From NCBI GenBank assembly GCA_030549495.1, contig JAUIRK010000696.1, positions 1 to 64,000 on the forward strand: a stretch of DNA of 64,000 bases. The letters are read 5' to 3'. Below, in pieces: positions 60,901 to 64,000 of the stretch. Each line of letters starts with the position of its first letter. Positions within the stretch are counted from its first letter, which is position 1. A program made the position numbers and the translations under genes. Source of the DNA: Nectonema munidae (taxonomy: Eukaryota > Nematomorpha > Nectonematoida > Nectonematidae). A model generated the notes under the pieces. It was not told where the DNA came from and ran no database searches. It saw nothing but the letters and a program-made list of their open reading frames with translations.

Positions 60901-63900
60901 TGATTTCTGAAGCAAGCGAAAAGTACTACGAAAGGACCACGAGTATTGAAAAAAGAATTTAAAACTTTTGATATCAATATATCAAGAATATGATGCCGAC
61001 ATGGTGTGGATTCCTGTATTAACGATGTTGTGTCGAAGCATAAAGCAGAAACCCATAGAATTACATTTGGCCAATCATAACTGTTTCTGAAATGTTTTTT
61101 CCTGTTGCTGTTAGAATTTTGGGAATAGCTAAAAAAAATTCAATACCTTTTTCAATGACTAAAATAGGTATATAGTCAATTTTTTTTCCATTTAAATCAG
61201 AAATCAATTTTCCATCAAAATGAGTACCAGAGGAATATTTGGGGCAATTTTTTTTTATTTCATCTGTTTTCTCTATTCTCATGAGTCTACGAGAACGATA
61301 GATGCTTGACTTAGAAAGAGTCAACGAATTCAGTTCAATCCCAGCTGCAAGAAGTGCCGGAGCAACAATATGCACTGCTTGCCGCACAGATGTATCTGTT
61401 CGATCTAAAGCTAATAAAAAGTTTGGATTTTTTTGAGTATGATTGTTTATTCTTATCAACTTTGTATTCTTCTCAGAATCTTGACTTGATGTGTCACCAT
61501 CAGAATTAGACTCTACGCATGTTTTGGATAGTAGTGATATGATTTCAGATTTACTTCTTTTTTTTCTTTTCTCTTCAGCACTTTTGCGTGTTTCTTTGAG
61601 AAAAACTTTACGAGAATATTGAAGATCTTCCTTACCCATATACATTTTCCTATCAGTTCTCTGGTCATTTACAAAGATTTTGTCTTGTTCGATTTTAACA
61701 AGTTTTAGTACATCAGCATGTGAAGTATCAAAGAGCTTGATCAAAATACTTTCAAAAATAACTTCCTTTTGTCTTTGCTTTTTTCCCCCACGTTTTTTAT
61801 TTTCACTACACTTTCGTAGTTAGTGTATAACTTTTTTATTCTTTCAACACATCTTGGTTTATGGGAAGTTGGTTTTGATGCTTTACTCCATACTGCTATA
61901 ATTTCATCTGCAACACTATTTGCTGCATCACTTTTCGACTTTTGCAATCTGTACGTGTAGAAATATAAACCCTTTAAAACCTCATTTGCAGTTTGAAGTA
62001 TTTTCTAAACAACCTAGCATATAAAGATTGCGCCTCGTAAACATGATTAATTCAAAAGAAATGTTCCTAAAATAATATTAAAAAAATAAAAATGTAGAAA
62101 AAAATACTAATGGTTGAGAGAGATTACTTGAGCAAACATAAGTTTTCAGGTATTGAATTTCATTATTTTTTAAATTGAACAAATAGGAGTTAAAATAAGT
62201 TAAAAAAAAAGTAGACACTAAAAAATCATAGAAAAAAGTTTAAGTTTTAAAAATGTACGTATAAATTGAAAAATTAGCTACATTTTTGAATTATCTTCTA
62301 GACTGAGGGAATCTTTAGAATAAATGATTTCTCTAAAACTTTTGTTTTTTCGGGTTTTCTTTAAGATTGAAACTAAATAGAAACGTGTGCAAAATAAAAT
62401 AAGTTAAATAGTTTTTTTGGGCACCCTAGTGAGCATGCTAACTTTATTATTAATTTTTTCTAAAACATTATTCATCGTGTTTGTTCTTCCATATACATTT
62501 TATGTAACATTATAGGTGTATGCTACGAAGCCAGGAATTTCATGAAATCGTTGAAAGTTTTAGGAACTTAGTAGAACCACTGTTTCACTTAGTATTTTAA
62601 TGGATTGTCCTGGAATTTGATGTGTTTACTAAAATAGCACTTCAAAAATTTCATCAAATTTCTAGGAATTACATTCAATCTCTACGGATTTTAGGGCATA
62701 AAATTTCCTAGTGAAAAAGATTTCATAAATTCTCTAAAACTCCTTACTGTAACATACCTACGTTAAATATTGTAATTTTCAGGTTTACAGATAAATTGCC
62801 AATTTGTGAAAATACGCAAATTTTTCTATTCCCTTTGAAGCTGCGGTACACATTCAGGGTAGTCAGCAATTTGAGAATAGACAAAAGAGAAGTAGGAATT
62901 TCGTGTGTTAAATTAATGTAATAGAATACACAAGTTAAGGAAAATGCGCTTATTATATTTGCTAAATATGATTAAAACATATAAGTTGCTATGTTTTTGT
63001 ACGTTACTTCTAATTTTTTGTTGATGAAACTTTTTCGTAGCTAAATGATTAATATAAATTGATTTAAGTAATGGTCCCCATAATTATTTATAGATAACAT
63101 TTCTTAATAAATCTAACAAGGCTAAATGTTTACTTTTCTTTTATAGTAGGTCTGGCAAGCCGAATATTTTTGTGTTTCTTTTTCTTGTTACCATGATCTT
63201 GCCAGAGCATTGATATTGATATACATAAATTCAAAATTTCAAGCCTCAAAACCACTTTTTATAAGTCAATGATTGAGGAAGGCAATTTTGTGACAGTGTT
63301 GTTATTTCGATGAAGTTATTCGATGAAAGCTTGGAATTTGATAATCAATTATTTTAATTTATATAATTATTCTTGATGAAATGAATGCTGCCTCCCCAAT
63401 TGTATATAATTTCTTTGTCATACACATAATTATAATCAGTTAAGTTGATGCCTCCTTCTATCTTATGCTATTATACCTATTATTATAATCAGTCAAGTTG
63501 ATACCTTCTTCTTTTTTCCTTATAAGTATTTTCTAAACAGAAGTAAAACTGTAACACATATAACCCTTTTAGCCAATGCTTTCTCATTTCTAGCTAATTT
63601 TTGGTTACGTATATTATATATTTATGAAACATAAATGCATAATCCAAACCATAGTTACCTTTCATATCTATTTTATTTATAATTATTACACAGGGGCAGA
63701 GCCGGCAAAAGTATTGTCACCAAATGGATGTAGGTGTTTTAATGTAGGAGAATTCTTAGCGTAAACATGTTTCATCTTTAGCGTCAAAGGAAGACAGAAG
63801 TGTTAGCAAGACTCCAAATAAAATGCGAGTCGAAGCTGATTTTAGTGAGAAACACGTGAACAATGGGCCTGGAACATACGCTCTGCCCAACAACGATCAT

Positions 63901-63954
63901 ACGCAAGAAAATATGAAAAGGGACGCATTCATCGCCTCTCCTCTCATTCAGCGA
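20509..63954 (+). CDS. Serine-rich host protein, ten chained exons, 3' end outside window
   Basis: Exons: 20509-21313, 23064-23190, 23791-23890, 28789-28932, 30175-30244, 40364-40633, 46391-46416, 48003-48041, 58724-59069, 63782-63954. Each junction has AG/GT. The phases 1, 2, 0, 0, 1, 1, 0, 0, 1, 0 at successive donors fit each next acceptor, and the spliced frame is exactly 700 codons with no stop. The product is rich in Ser, Thr, Asn and Pro with low-complexity runs, and has no signal peptide, membrane segment or domain that I recognise. It looks like an intrinsically disordered scaffold or regulatory protein; that is inference. GC content and codon use in the exons differ clearly from the AT-rich introns. 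The first exon may be internal. More exons may exist, especially between 30 and 40 kb. The last donor shows the gene continues past the window. Confidence 0.75.
21314..23063 (+). other. Host intron 1
   Basis: AT-rich intron with one dispersed repeat (22113-22178, matching 44123-44187). No coding element seen. Confidence 0.6.
22113..22178 (+). repeat. Dispersed 65-bp repeat, second copy at 44123-44187
   Basis: The two copies share gttgttgttagcccctaga and tatatgagta followed by aatctatcag, with roughly seven differences. Same orientation, both inside introns of the host gene. Confidence 0.65.
23064..23190 (+). CDS. Host gene exon 2
   Basis: Acceptor ttttgcatag, donor cagat/gtaagt. Enters in phase 1 and leaves in phase 2. 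Encodes GERTDFEKERKPSEPLLFS and then TSFADSCQAALNTPPVSIEM. Moderately GC-rich against the surrounding intron. Confidence 0.75.
23791..23890 (+). CDS. Host gene exon 3
   Basis: Acceptor gtatttttag, donor attgga/gtaagc. Enters in phase 2, leaves in phase 0. Encodes KSRTTTPLVNSNVKNFEKNN and then TTISIQTPEFNIG, again Ser/Thr/Asn-rich. Confidence 0.7.
24735..26290 (-). mobile_element. piggyBac-like transposon relic 1
   Basis: Minus-strand DDE_Tnp_1_7-type transposase, decayed. From about 26150 down: FAPDNFRHLYNGPMNIIEVF, LTIEDIIVFIGIVVLMGYHR, DSMRRDRFDEIKKYLHFSD, SIDENMIAYYGHHF (about 25635-25680, the first catalytic region where the family has IDE-M--FKGR), FGYKQWNDRVYPGYVVNFDL (about 25540-25600), and the GGVDRLDQ-like block followed by KKWYFPTKTHLIDFAGNQSW (about 25055-25120). 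Stops and shifts are numerous. A palindromic gggtcacccgtgaccc at 24740-24755 resembles the palindromes near other piggyBac ends in this window and may mark the 3' terminus; I could not find the other end. Confidence 0.75.
26757..26810. repeat. 55-bp inverted partner of 28540-28592
   Basis: Reads agttataagacactttatta, then ggaggatttattag and aaaacatgtttttcatc. The reverse complement of 28540-28592 is nearly the same. The pair brackets the Penelope-like fragment and the MITE inside it. Confidence 0.65.
27002..28010. mobile_element. Non-autonomous hAT element (poly-G MITE), complete
   Basis: The 993-bp element 27010-28002 has termini CAGGGGCGTACATCC and GGATGTGCGCCCCTG and a perfect 8-bp duplication cttatcgc at 27002-27009 and 28003-28010. 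A 16-G tract begins 26 bp from the left end (27036). Near the right end there are 29 C at 27928-27956 and 12 G at 27968-27979. No transposase is encoded. It inserted into the Penelope-like fragment. Related ends lie at 13119 (minus), 18072, 54640 and near 58650 (minus). Confidence 0.85.
28011..28600 (-). pseudogene. Penelope-like element, RT end and GIY-YIG endonuclease
   Basis: Minus strand. LLKNGYPAHFIKKYVDEELS (about 28450-28510) matches the linker after the Penelope reverse transcriptase. Further down (about 28160-28215), YIGRTSQRPKDRIEEHV matches the G/YIG endonuclease core with its following arginine and the glutamate of EH. Frameshifts separate these blocks. The reading probably continued across the MITE insertion into DNA left of 27010. 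PLEs often leave partial, rearranged copies, and the inverted 55-bp partner at 26757 fits that habit. Confidence 0.65.
28789..28932 (+). CDS. Host gene exon 4
   Basis: 48 codons, phase 0 to 0, donor ttcgctg/gtaagg. I chose the acceptor attttaag/cta because it keeps the frame LNSELSSLSSRKALITKD through the exon. A better-looking pyrimidine tract ends at 28819 (cctccag/aaaag) and would give another frame in phase 0 with a basic product; the Ser-rich frame suits the neighbours better. This is the least certain boundary in the model. Confidence 0.55.
28933..30174 (+). other. Host intron 4
   Basis: No coding or mobile element recognised. Contains slightly GC-richer patches near 29430-29500 and 29970-30020 that show no readable product. 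Confidence 0.5.
30175..30244 (+). CDS. Host gene exon 5
   Basis: Strong acceptor ctttttattttag, donor caagg/gtaaac. Phase 0 to 1. Encodes RHQNSITTSASTETFSASK and then VIYK. Confidence 0.7.
30757..30860 (-). pseudogene. RTE-like LINE 3' end
   Basis: The reverse complement reads MKWRSFYMKLVDPDSLRTIT followed by RPRKQNG, a stop, and a GAT-rich simple tail. It is the same LINE 3' end as at 14045-14160. Severely 5'-truncated. Confidence 0.7.
31296..34308 (-). mobile_element. DDE-family transposon, copy C, complete ends
   Basis: The 2997-bp element 31304-34300 is bounded by TAGGGTTTCTCTGATGCC and its inverse (one mismatch). The target duplication atgtgcat is exact at 31296-31303 and 34301-34308. 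An 8-bp duplication with a TAGGG start is typical of the hAT superfamily. It carries one minus-strand transposase gene. It lies in antisense within host intron 5. Same family as copies A, B, D and E. Confidence 0.85.
31659..34041 (-). pseudogene. Transposase of unclassified DDE family (best copy)
   Basis: Likely start MKTRSSESFLNF near 34041. Blocks in order: a Lys-rich N-terminal region; ILLHWDSKIMKTL (about 33055-33095), candidate first Asp; RLFVLISGDTGIKLL, then VPKIPKK (about 32970-33030); GIVFDSQPCNTGIKTG (about 32840-32890), candidate second Asp; FACRHHNGEIILSD (about 32750-32790), the C-x2-H signature that several eukaryotic DDE superfamilies carry; REDYKELADLVCLYL; RRPGALHKARWMSKLLYSLK (about 32420-32480); HFWYLTEEVIPISLFND (about 32120-32180); and LVVNDVAERGVKLCSDY (about 31805-31850). 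The candidate catalytic Glu is not certain; E in YLTEE is one option. About four or five frame breaks split an otherwise well kept protein of about 750 residues. Confidence 0.75.
34309..36035 (+). other. Host intron 5, no gene seen
   Basis: Very AT-rich with many A/T runs; no readable protein or structured repeat. Confidence 0.5.
36040..36850 (+). pseudogene. DDE-family element, copy D (plus strand)
   Basis: Plus-strand relic. LLPVLVSVFSVEHLFEVPKL then NSEKALVDAVITCLNILFVD (about 36060-36180) matches the SG-LLGVPK block of copies A and C. LRDDYKEILDLSFIFLGSVL (about 36360-36420) matches the R-DYKE block, and GNHL-YLYEEAVALSLFNEK (about 36630-36700) matches HFWYLTEE. The C-x2-H block is missing. 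At about 36425-36490 it is interrupted by a short insert ending in an attgt tandem tail, perhaps a LINE or SINE 3' end. The only copy on the plus strand. Confidence 0.65.
37130..37500. repeat. Tandem array 1, about 120-150-bp unit, three copies
   Basis: Each unit contains cccattttcaag, a gaattcagtgg-like segment, attcatttttt, aaaatcaat-aaacctgt and a caaaaattgattta-like end. Copies are well diverged. Related words occur at 17.4-17.5 kb. Confidence 0.55.
37590..38060. repeat. Tandem array 2, about 115-140-bp unit, four copies
   Basis: Each unit has gtataaaaacatat, gtaaaatttgaa, atatttttggagac and taaacygcaaatttgattga, with divergence between copies. The minus-strand open frames here (37500-37909) are products of the repeat, not a gene. 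Confidence 0.55.
38202..38272 (+). repeat. 71-bp dispersed repeat, second copy 41406-41476
   Basis: Identical at 67 of 71 positions to 41406-41476 in the same orientation. The second copy continues into ctagttggttgaca and a ggttgttcaaacctc segment that resemble pol III A and B boxes, so this may be a SINE; the first copy ends at the homology. Confidence 0.7.
38790..39840 (+). mobile_element. piggyBac-like transposon 2, internally deleted
   Basis: Termini: gagtacaacctgggta...taccca at 38800-38826 and the inverse at 39813-39840. Each holds an inner palindrome tgggtattttttaccca. TTAA lies at 38790-38793, seven bases outside the left terminus; the right one has decayed. The reading starts in the middle of the transposase (SMDLFTSGKTACNQN, about 39015, the DNFFTS region). 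It ends with VLFYNKTKSGVDIVDKKIRA and KCKRWPVSGVCNLIDIA (about 39240-39360), the best-kept piggyBac C-terminal block. Stops and shifts are present; at about 1.05 kb it is less than half the usual length. Confidence 0.8.
40364..40633 (+). CDS. Host gene exon 6
   Basis: Acceptor attccctttccag, donor agcatcg/gtactt. Phase 1 to 1, about 90 codons. A serine-rich stretch (LPSLVNSSTPSSLAKTASS) is followed by a Tyr/Pro/Asn-rich end (NLYSPPFVYNPPPNTNSSS). Codons here are strongly C-rich at third positions, in marked contrast to flanking intron DNA. The other two frames are also partly open, a side effect of this composition. Confidence 0.8.
41406..41640 (+). repeat. 71-bp repeat copy with possible SINE body
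   Basis: Begins with the 71-bp segment shared with 38202-38272. The downstream part has tagttggttgaca (about 41473) and gttgttcaaacctca (about 41501), at a spacing short for a normal tRNA. No duplication was found. Whether it is a true SINE is undecided. Confidence 0.45.
41927..42080. repeat. Tandem repeat, about 36-bp unit, four copies
   Basis: Unit ttctaggtcc--gttagagatcattcgtacc, decreasing in similarity to the right. It lies directly upstream of the LINE relic at 42.1 kb and could be its 5' UTR repeats or the flank. Confidence 0.6.
42085..42565 (+). pseudogene. LINE relic, reverse transcriptase palm fragment
   Basis: GSRIPQGSKLRPP (about 42147-42185) matches the PQGS-LGP motif. LNFVSFADDLTINIPF (about 42230-42280) holds the FADD catalytic site. 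MQINIGKSKAKL (about 42358) matches the N--K---M step. Frames shift at least twice. No endonuclease or tail found nearby. Confidence 0.7.
42593..42712 (+). repeat. Dispersed repeat, second copy 49766-49885
   Basis: Shares ataaagttacacaatac, caaatatcaaat-like words and cataaccacatag with 49766-49885, same orientation. The second copy runs straight into the repeat at 49889-49985, so both may belong to one larger family. Confidence 0.6.
42951..42986. repeat. TA microsatellite
   Basis: An uninterrupted TA run of about 36 bp. Confidence 0.9.
43140..43880 (-). pseudogene. LINE relic, RT thumb to C-terminus
   Basis: Minus strand. LNKIFSWSTYNFLPLNKNKC and KFMIFSNNK (about 43770-43860) are the region after the catalytic aspartates. 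NFFYLGVYIDSQLSWKSHLN (about 43650-43720) is the classic YLGV-ID--L-W--H block. The end of ORF2 is read at 43150-43347 (SIKFFNHFSH, then FIFKRSLKALIL). The reading is quite well kept, with one or two breaks. It converges on the other relic at 42.1 kb, so the two are separate insertions. Confidence 0.75.
44123..44187 (+). repeat. Dispersed 65-bp repeat, partner of 22113-22178
   Basis: See the copy at 22113. Here it is followed by a CAG-rich segment (aacagcagcagcgata, about 44274) that has a weak counterpart near 47740. Confidence 0.6.
45121..45298. repeat. Long palindrome (foldback element)
   Basis: Arms of about 80 nt: atcaaataattaaacttcat at 45121, matched in reverse by tttaattatttgat ending at 45298. 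The rest of the arms pair with only a few mismatches (ttagcaggtttttgt against acaaaaacctgctaaa, and gataacctttaagctcacc against its inverse). The centre repeats cacctataattatag twice. I found no clear target duplication. Confidence 0.8.
46391..46416 (+). CDS. Host gene exon 7 (26-nt microexon)
   Basis: Acceptor ttttttagttcag, donor aacgc/gtaaga. Phase 1 to 0, encoding ADGACCVQR together with the base from exon 6. The alternative acceptor five bases upstream (46386) would give a phase-2 exit that does not fit the next exon, which argues for 46391. Such a short exon needs transcript support. Confidence 0.5.
48003..48041 (+). CDS. Host gene exon 8 (39-nt microexon)
   Basis: Acceptor aatgctggttttcag, donor ttct/gtaagg, 13 codons in phase 0 (RTLSKEKDLEISS). 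It lies in a longer open stretch, but only this part is bounded by splice signals. Being a multiple of three it could be skipped without a frame change, as neuronal microexons often are; that is inference. Confidence 0.55.
48042..49760 (+). other. Host intron 8, first part, no gene seen
   Basis: No coding or mobile element recognised. The open frame at 48821-49081 is Ser-rich but has no suitable acceptor and donor, so it is not added to the host gene. Confidence 0.45.
49889..49985 (+). repeat. Dispersed repeat, inverted partner of 9572-9670
   Basis: See 9572-9670. Adjoins the repeat shared by 42593 and 49766. Confidence 0.6.
50074..51666 (-). mobile_element. hAT transposon, internally deleted, complete ends
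   Basis: The 1577-bp element 50082-51658 has termini CAGGGTTGGG and the inverse, extending to about 21 bp with one mismatch. A perfect 8-bp duplication cttagaag lies at 50074-50081 and 51659-51666. Both subterminal regions are packed with repeats of aattacaattata, likely transposase binding sites. Inside is a 5'-deleted transposase on the minus strand. Antisense within host intron 8. Confidence 0.9.
50229..51350 (-). pseudogene. hAT transposase, N-terminally truncated
   Basis: Readable from LVFENGNIHSYMKKFIEAI (about 51270-51320), which corresponds to the TDNGSNMVKAF block; the catalytic Asp position reads Glu here. Next come IPCFAHTIQMVVKDGL (about 51150-51195, the C-x2-H motif), KNETRWSSANKMLKSI (about 50985-51035), AAVLDPRWKTDW (about 50655), and the dimerisation block YLAIPASSAPVERVFSIAG (about 50290-50345) with RPDRCRLSDL. 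The BED finger and first Asp are gone. One frameshift lies in the overlap 50447-50513. The last 95 codons are nearly perfect, so the copy is not very old. Confidence 0.85.
51667..52395 (+). other. Host intron 8, middle part, no gene seen
   Basis: AT-rich; no recognisable feature. Confidence 0.5.
52400..54345. mobile_element. Decayed virus-like fossil, possibly from a negative-strand RNA virus
   Basis: A sharply bounded GC-richer block of about 1.9 kb with protein-like readings in two orientations: roughly 52400-52880 on the plus strand and 52920-54345 on the minus strand. The minus-strand part has two consecutive coding pieces. The one read first (53500-54345) has a mainly ordered head (MEFNISAPDLTPHYQPV) and a heptad-like helical tail (EQQIDDSIRQITGVV), as in an oligomerising phosphoprotein. 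The one read second (52920-53460) has a short basic head (SFKRKSKKQLGRYSPQAP). Piece order and style suggest a mononegavirus-like N/P/M origin, and rhabdoviruses are known from sea lice, but I cannot confirm the family by motif. It is broken, with at least five breaks, and looks moderately old. An unrelated host retrocopy is the main alternative. Confidence 0.35.
54640..54839 (+). repeat. Poly-G hAT MITE family, left end
   Basis: Starts CAGCGCCGCACATCC with a 12-G tract at 54659-54670. It then matches 18107-18265 closely and runs directly into the ZBED-hAT terminus at 54840, exactly as at 18266. Confidence 0.65.
54840..55400 (+). pseudogene. ZBED-type hAT transposon, 5' end with BED finger start
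   Basis: Terminus CAGTGGTTTTCAAACTGG at 54840. A transposase N-terminus begins at the ATG at 55076: MKYDDSHLKFRFTALTSGGE, then EEHKCPLCSEVLASKARQLE. This matches the start of ZBED5/SCAND3-like proteins (K-D-SY-KFGFT, then C--C-EVLA of the BED finger). It decays after about 55270. The remaining transposase is not readable. Confidence 0.7.
55401..56875 (+). other. No gene seen
   Basis: AT-rich; a short patch near 55880-55960 is GC-richer but shows no reading. Probably the decayed interior between two hAT copies. Confidence 0.4.
56880..58532 (-). pseudogene. ZBED-type hAT transposon relic, minus strand
   Basis: Terminus at 58532 reads inward CAGTGGTTTACAAACTGG. The minus-strand reading gives MKCEDRYLKFGLRGIKC near 58270-58325, CGKLERHLEMKHS (about 58190-58230) and TIDYFNRQAERLHKSRFN (about 58135-58190), i.e. 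the BED finger C--C...H----H and the helix after it. Near 57320-57400 it reads FAIRIDKTTNATNLAQI, the first catalytic Asp region (QLDESTDV--LAQ). Several breaks. The C-terminal half and 3' terminus are not found. Confidence 0.7.
58533..58650 (-). repeat. Poly-G hAT MITE family fragment, minus strand
   Basis: The reverse complement matches 18150-18265 and 54720-54839 (cattgcatcactacattcta, ttgtccaatgaacacac). The G tract is reduced. With the copy at 54640 it forms an inverted pair 3.9 kb apart. Confidence 0.6.
58724..59069 (+). CDS. Host gene exon 9
   Basis: Acceptor tgctattttcag, donor gtcaaa/gtaggt, phase 0 to 1, 115 codons. It opens with a more ordered, hydrophobic segment (IKNVYVAKGPKFDNLNFLL) and continues with a long serine-rich run, ending with a basic patch (NKKNLKKGQ). 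The ordered start is the best part for a homology search. It lies only 190 bp downstream of the converging ZBED-hAT end at 58532. Confidence 0.8.
59070..59936 (+). other. Host intron 9, first part, no gene seen
   Basis: AT-rich, no recognisable coding or mobile element. Confidence 0.5.
59937..62436 (-). mobile_element. DDE-family transposon, copy E, complete ends
   Basis: The 2484-bp element 59945-62428 has termini TAGGGTGTCCCAAAA and the inverse TTTTTGGGCACCCTA (short, with a one-base gap). The duplication gtgagcat is exact at 59937-59944 and 62429-62436. Same termini start and duplication length as copy C. It carries the same type of transposase on the minus strand and lies antisense in host intron 9. 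Confidence 0.9.
60193..61947 (-). pseudogene. Transposase of unclassified DDE family, copy E
   Basis: Blocks in order: DEIIAVWSKASKPTSHKPRC (about 61845-61905); KLFDTSHADVLKLVKIEQDK then IFVNDQRTDRKMYMGKEDL (about 61625-61740); a Lys/Ser-rich linker; TDTSVRQAVHIVAPALLAAG; YSSGTHFDGKLISDLNGKK (about 61175-61230), candidate first Asp; ALCFDTTS (about 61020-61045), candidate second Asp; TPCRHHILDILIS (about 60980-61015); HRDDYREPLFLSQIFLNG; NRPGAFHRARWMAKGIYFLK (about 60650-60710); and VNDVAERTVKLAEDY (about 60240-60290). Compared with copy C some 25-30 residues between the second Asp and CRHH are missing. Roughly three frame breaks. Confidence 0.75.
62437..63781 (+). other. Host intron 9, last part, no gene seen
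   Basis: AT-rich. Two partly repeated segments near 63410-63500 (tataatcagt-aagttgat and cttcttct/tccttct) suggest a small local duplication. Nothing coding before the exon at 63782. Confidence 0.45.
63782..63954 (+). CDS. Host gene exon 10
   Basis: Acceptor tttcatctttag, donor cagcga/gtatga, phase 1 to 0. Encodes SKEDRSVSKTPNKMRVEAD and then FSEKHVNNGPGTYALPNND, ending FIASPLIQR. Less serine-rich than the others. The donor shows that a further exon lies beyond the window. Confidence 0.75.
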
Positions 63955-64000
63955 GTATGATTTCATACTATAGTTCATATTTCGCCTTAAAATAAGGAAC

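Overview
The window is AT-rich, transposon-dense animal nuclear DNA. It has long introns, 8-bp and TTAA target duplications, non-LTR retrotransposons, a tRNA-derived SINE, and hAT, piggyBac and Penelope-like elements. The base composition and TE mix would fit an arthropod such as a parasitic copepod (sea louse type). That is an inference from style; no species-diagnostic gene is present.

Layout. 0-20.5 kb: a near full-length but decayed I-group LINE (0.3-5.3 kb), a tRNA-SINE sharing that LINE's 3' tail (5.6-5.8 kb), a second LINE relic on the minus strand (6.0-7.7 kb), a decayed DDE element (10.0-12.4 kb), an RTE-like LINE tail (13.8-14.2 kb), a fragment of the same DDE family abutting a ZBED-type hAT relic (15.2-17.1 kb), and a nest of hAT ends with a TTAA MITE (18.1-18.6 kb).

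20.5-64 kb: one plus-strand host gene spans the rest. I can chain ten exons (20509-21313, 23064-23190, 23791-23890, 28789-28932, 30175-30244, 40364-40633, 46391-46416, 48003-48041, 58724-59069, 63782-63954). Splice phases agree throughout, giving 700 codons without a stop, and the gene runs off the right edge. The protein is serine-rich and apparently disordered; I do not recognise it. Two exons are microexons (26 and 39 nt).

Its introns hold the other mobile elements: a piggyBac relic (25-26.3 kb), a Penelope-like fragment split by a poly-G hAT MITE (27-28.6 kb), the best DDE-family copy (31.3-34.3 kb), a TTAA element with two tandem arrays (37.0-38.4 kb), a deleted piggyBac (38.8-39.8 kb), two LINE relics (42-44 kb), a long palindrome (45.1 kb), a deleted hAT (50.1-51.7 kb), a decayed virus-like fossil (52.4-54.3 kb), two converging ZBED-hAT 5' ends (54.6-58.65 kb), and another DDE-family copy (59.9-62.4 kb).

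The most interesting system is the five-copy DDE family. Two copies have exact 8-bp target duplications and TAGGGT termini. The transposase carries conserved blocks including a WDSK/FDGK aspartate, an FD aspartate, a CRHH signature and a C-terminal VNDxAERGV block. It behaves like a hAT relative, but I cannot place it in a named lineage.
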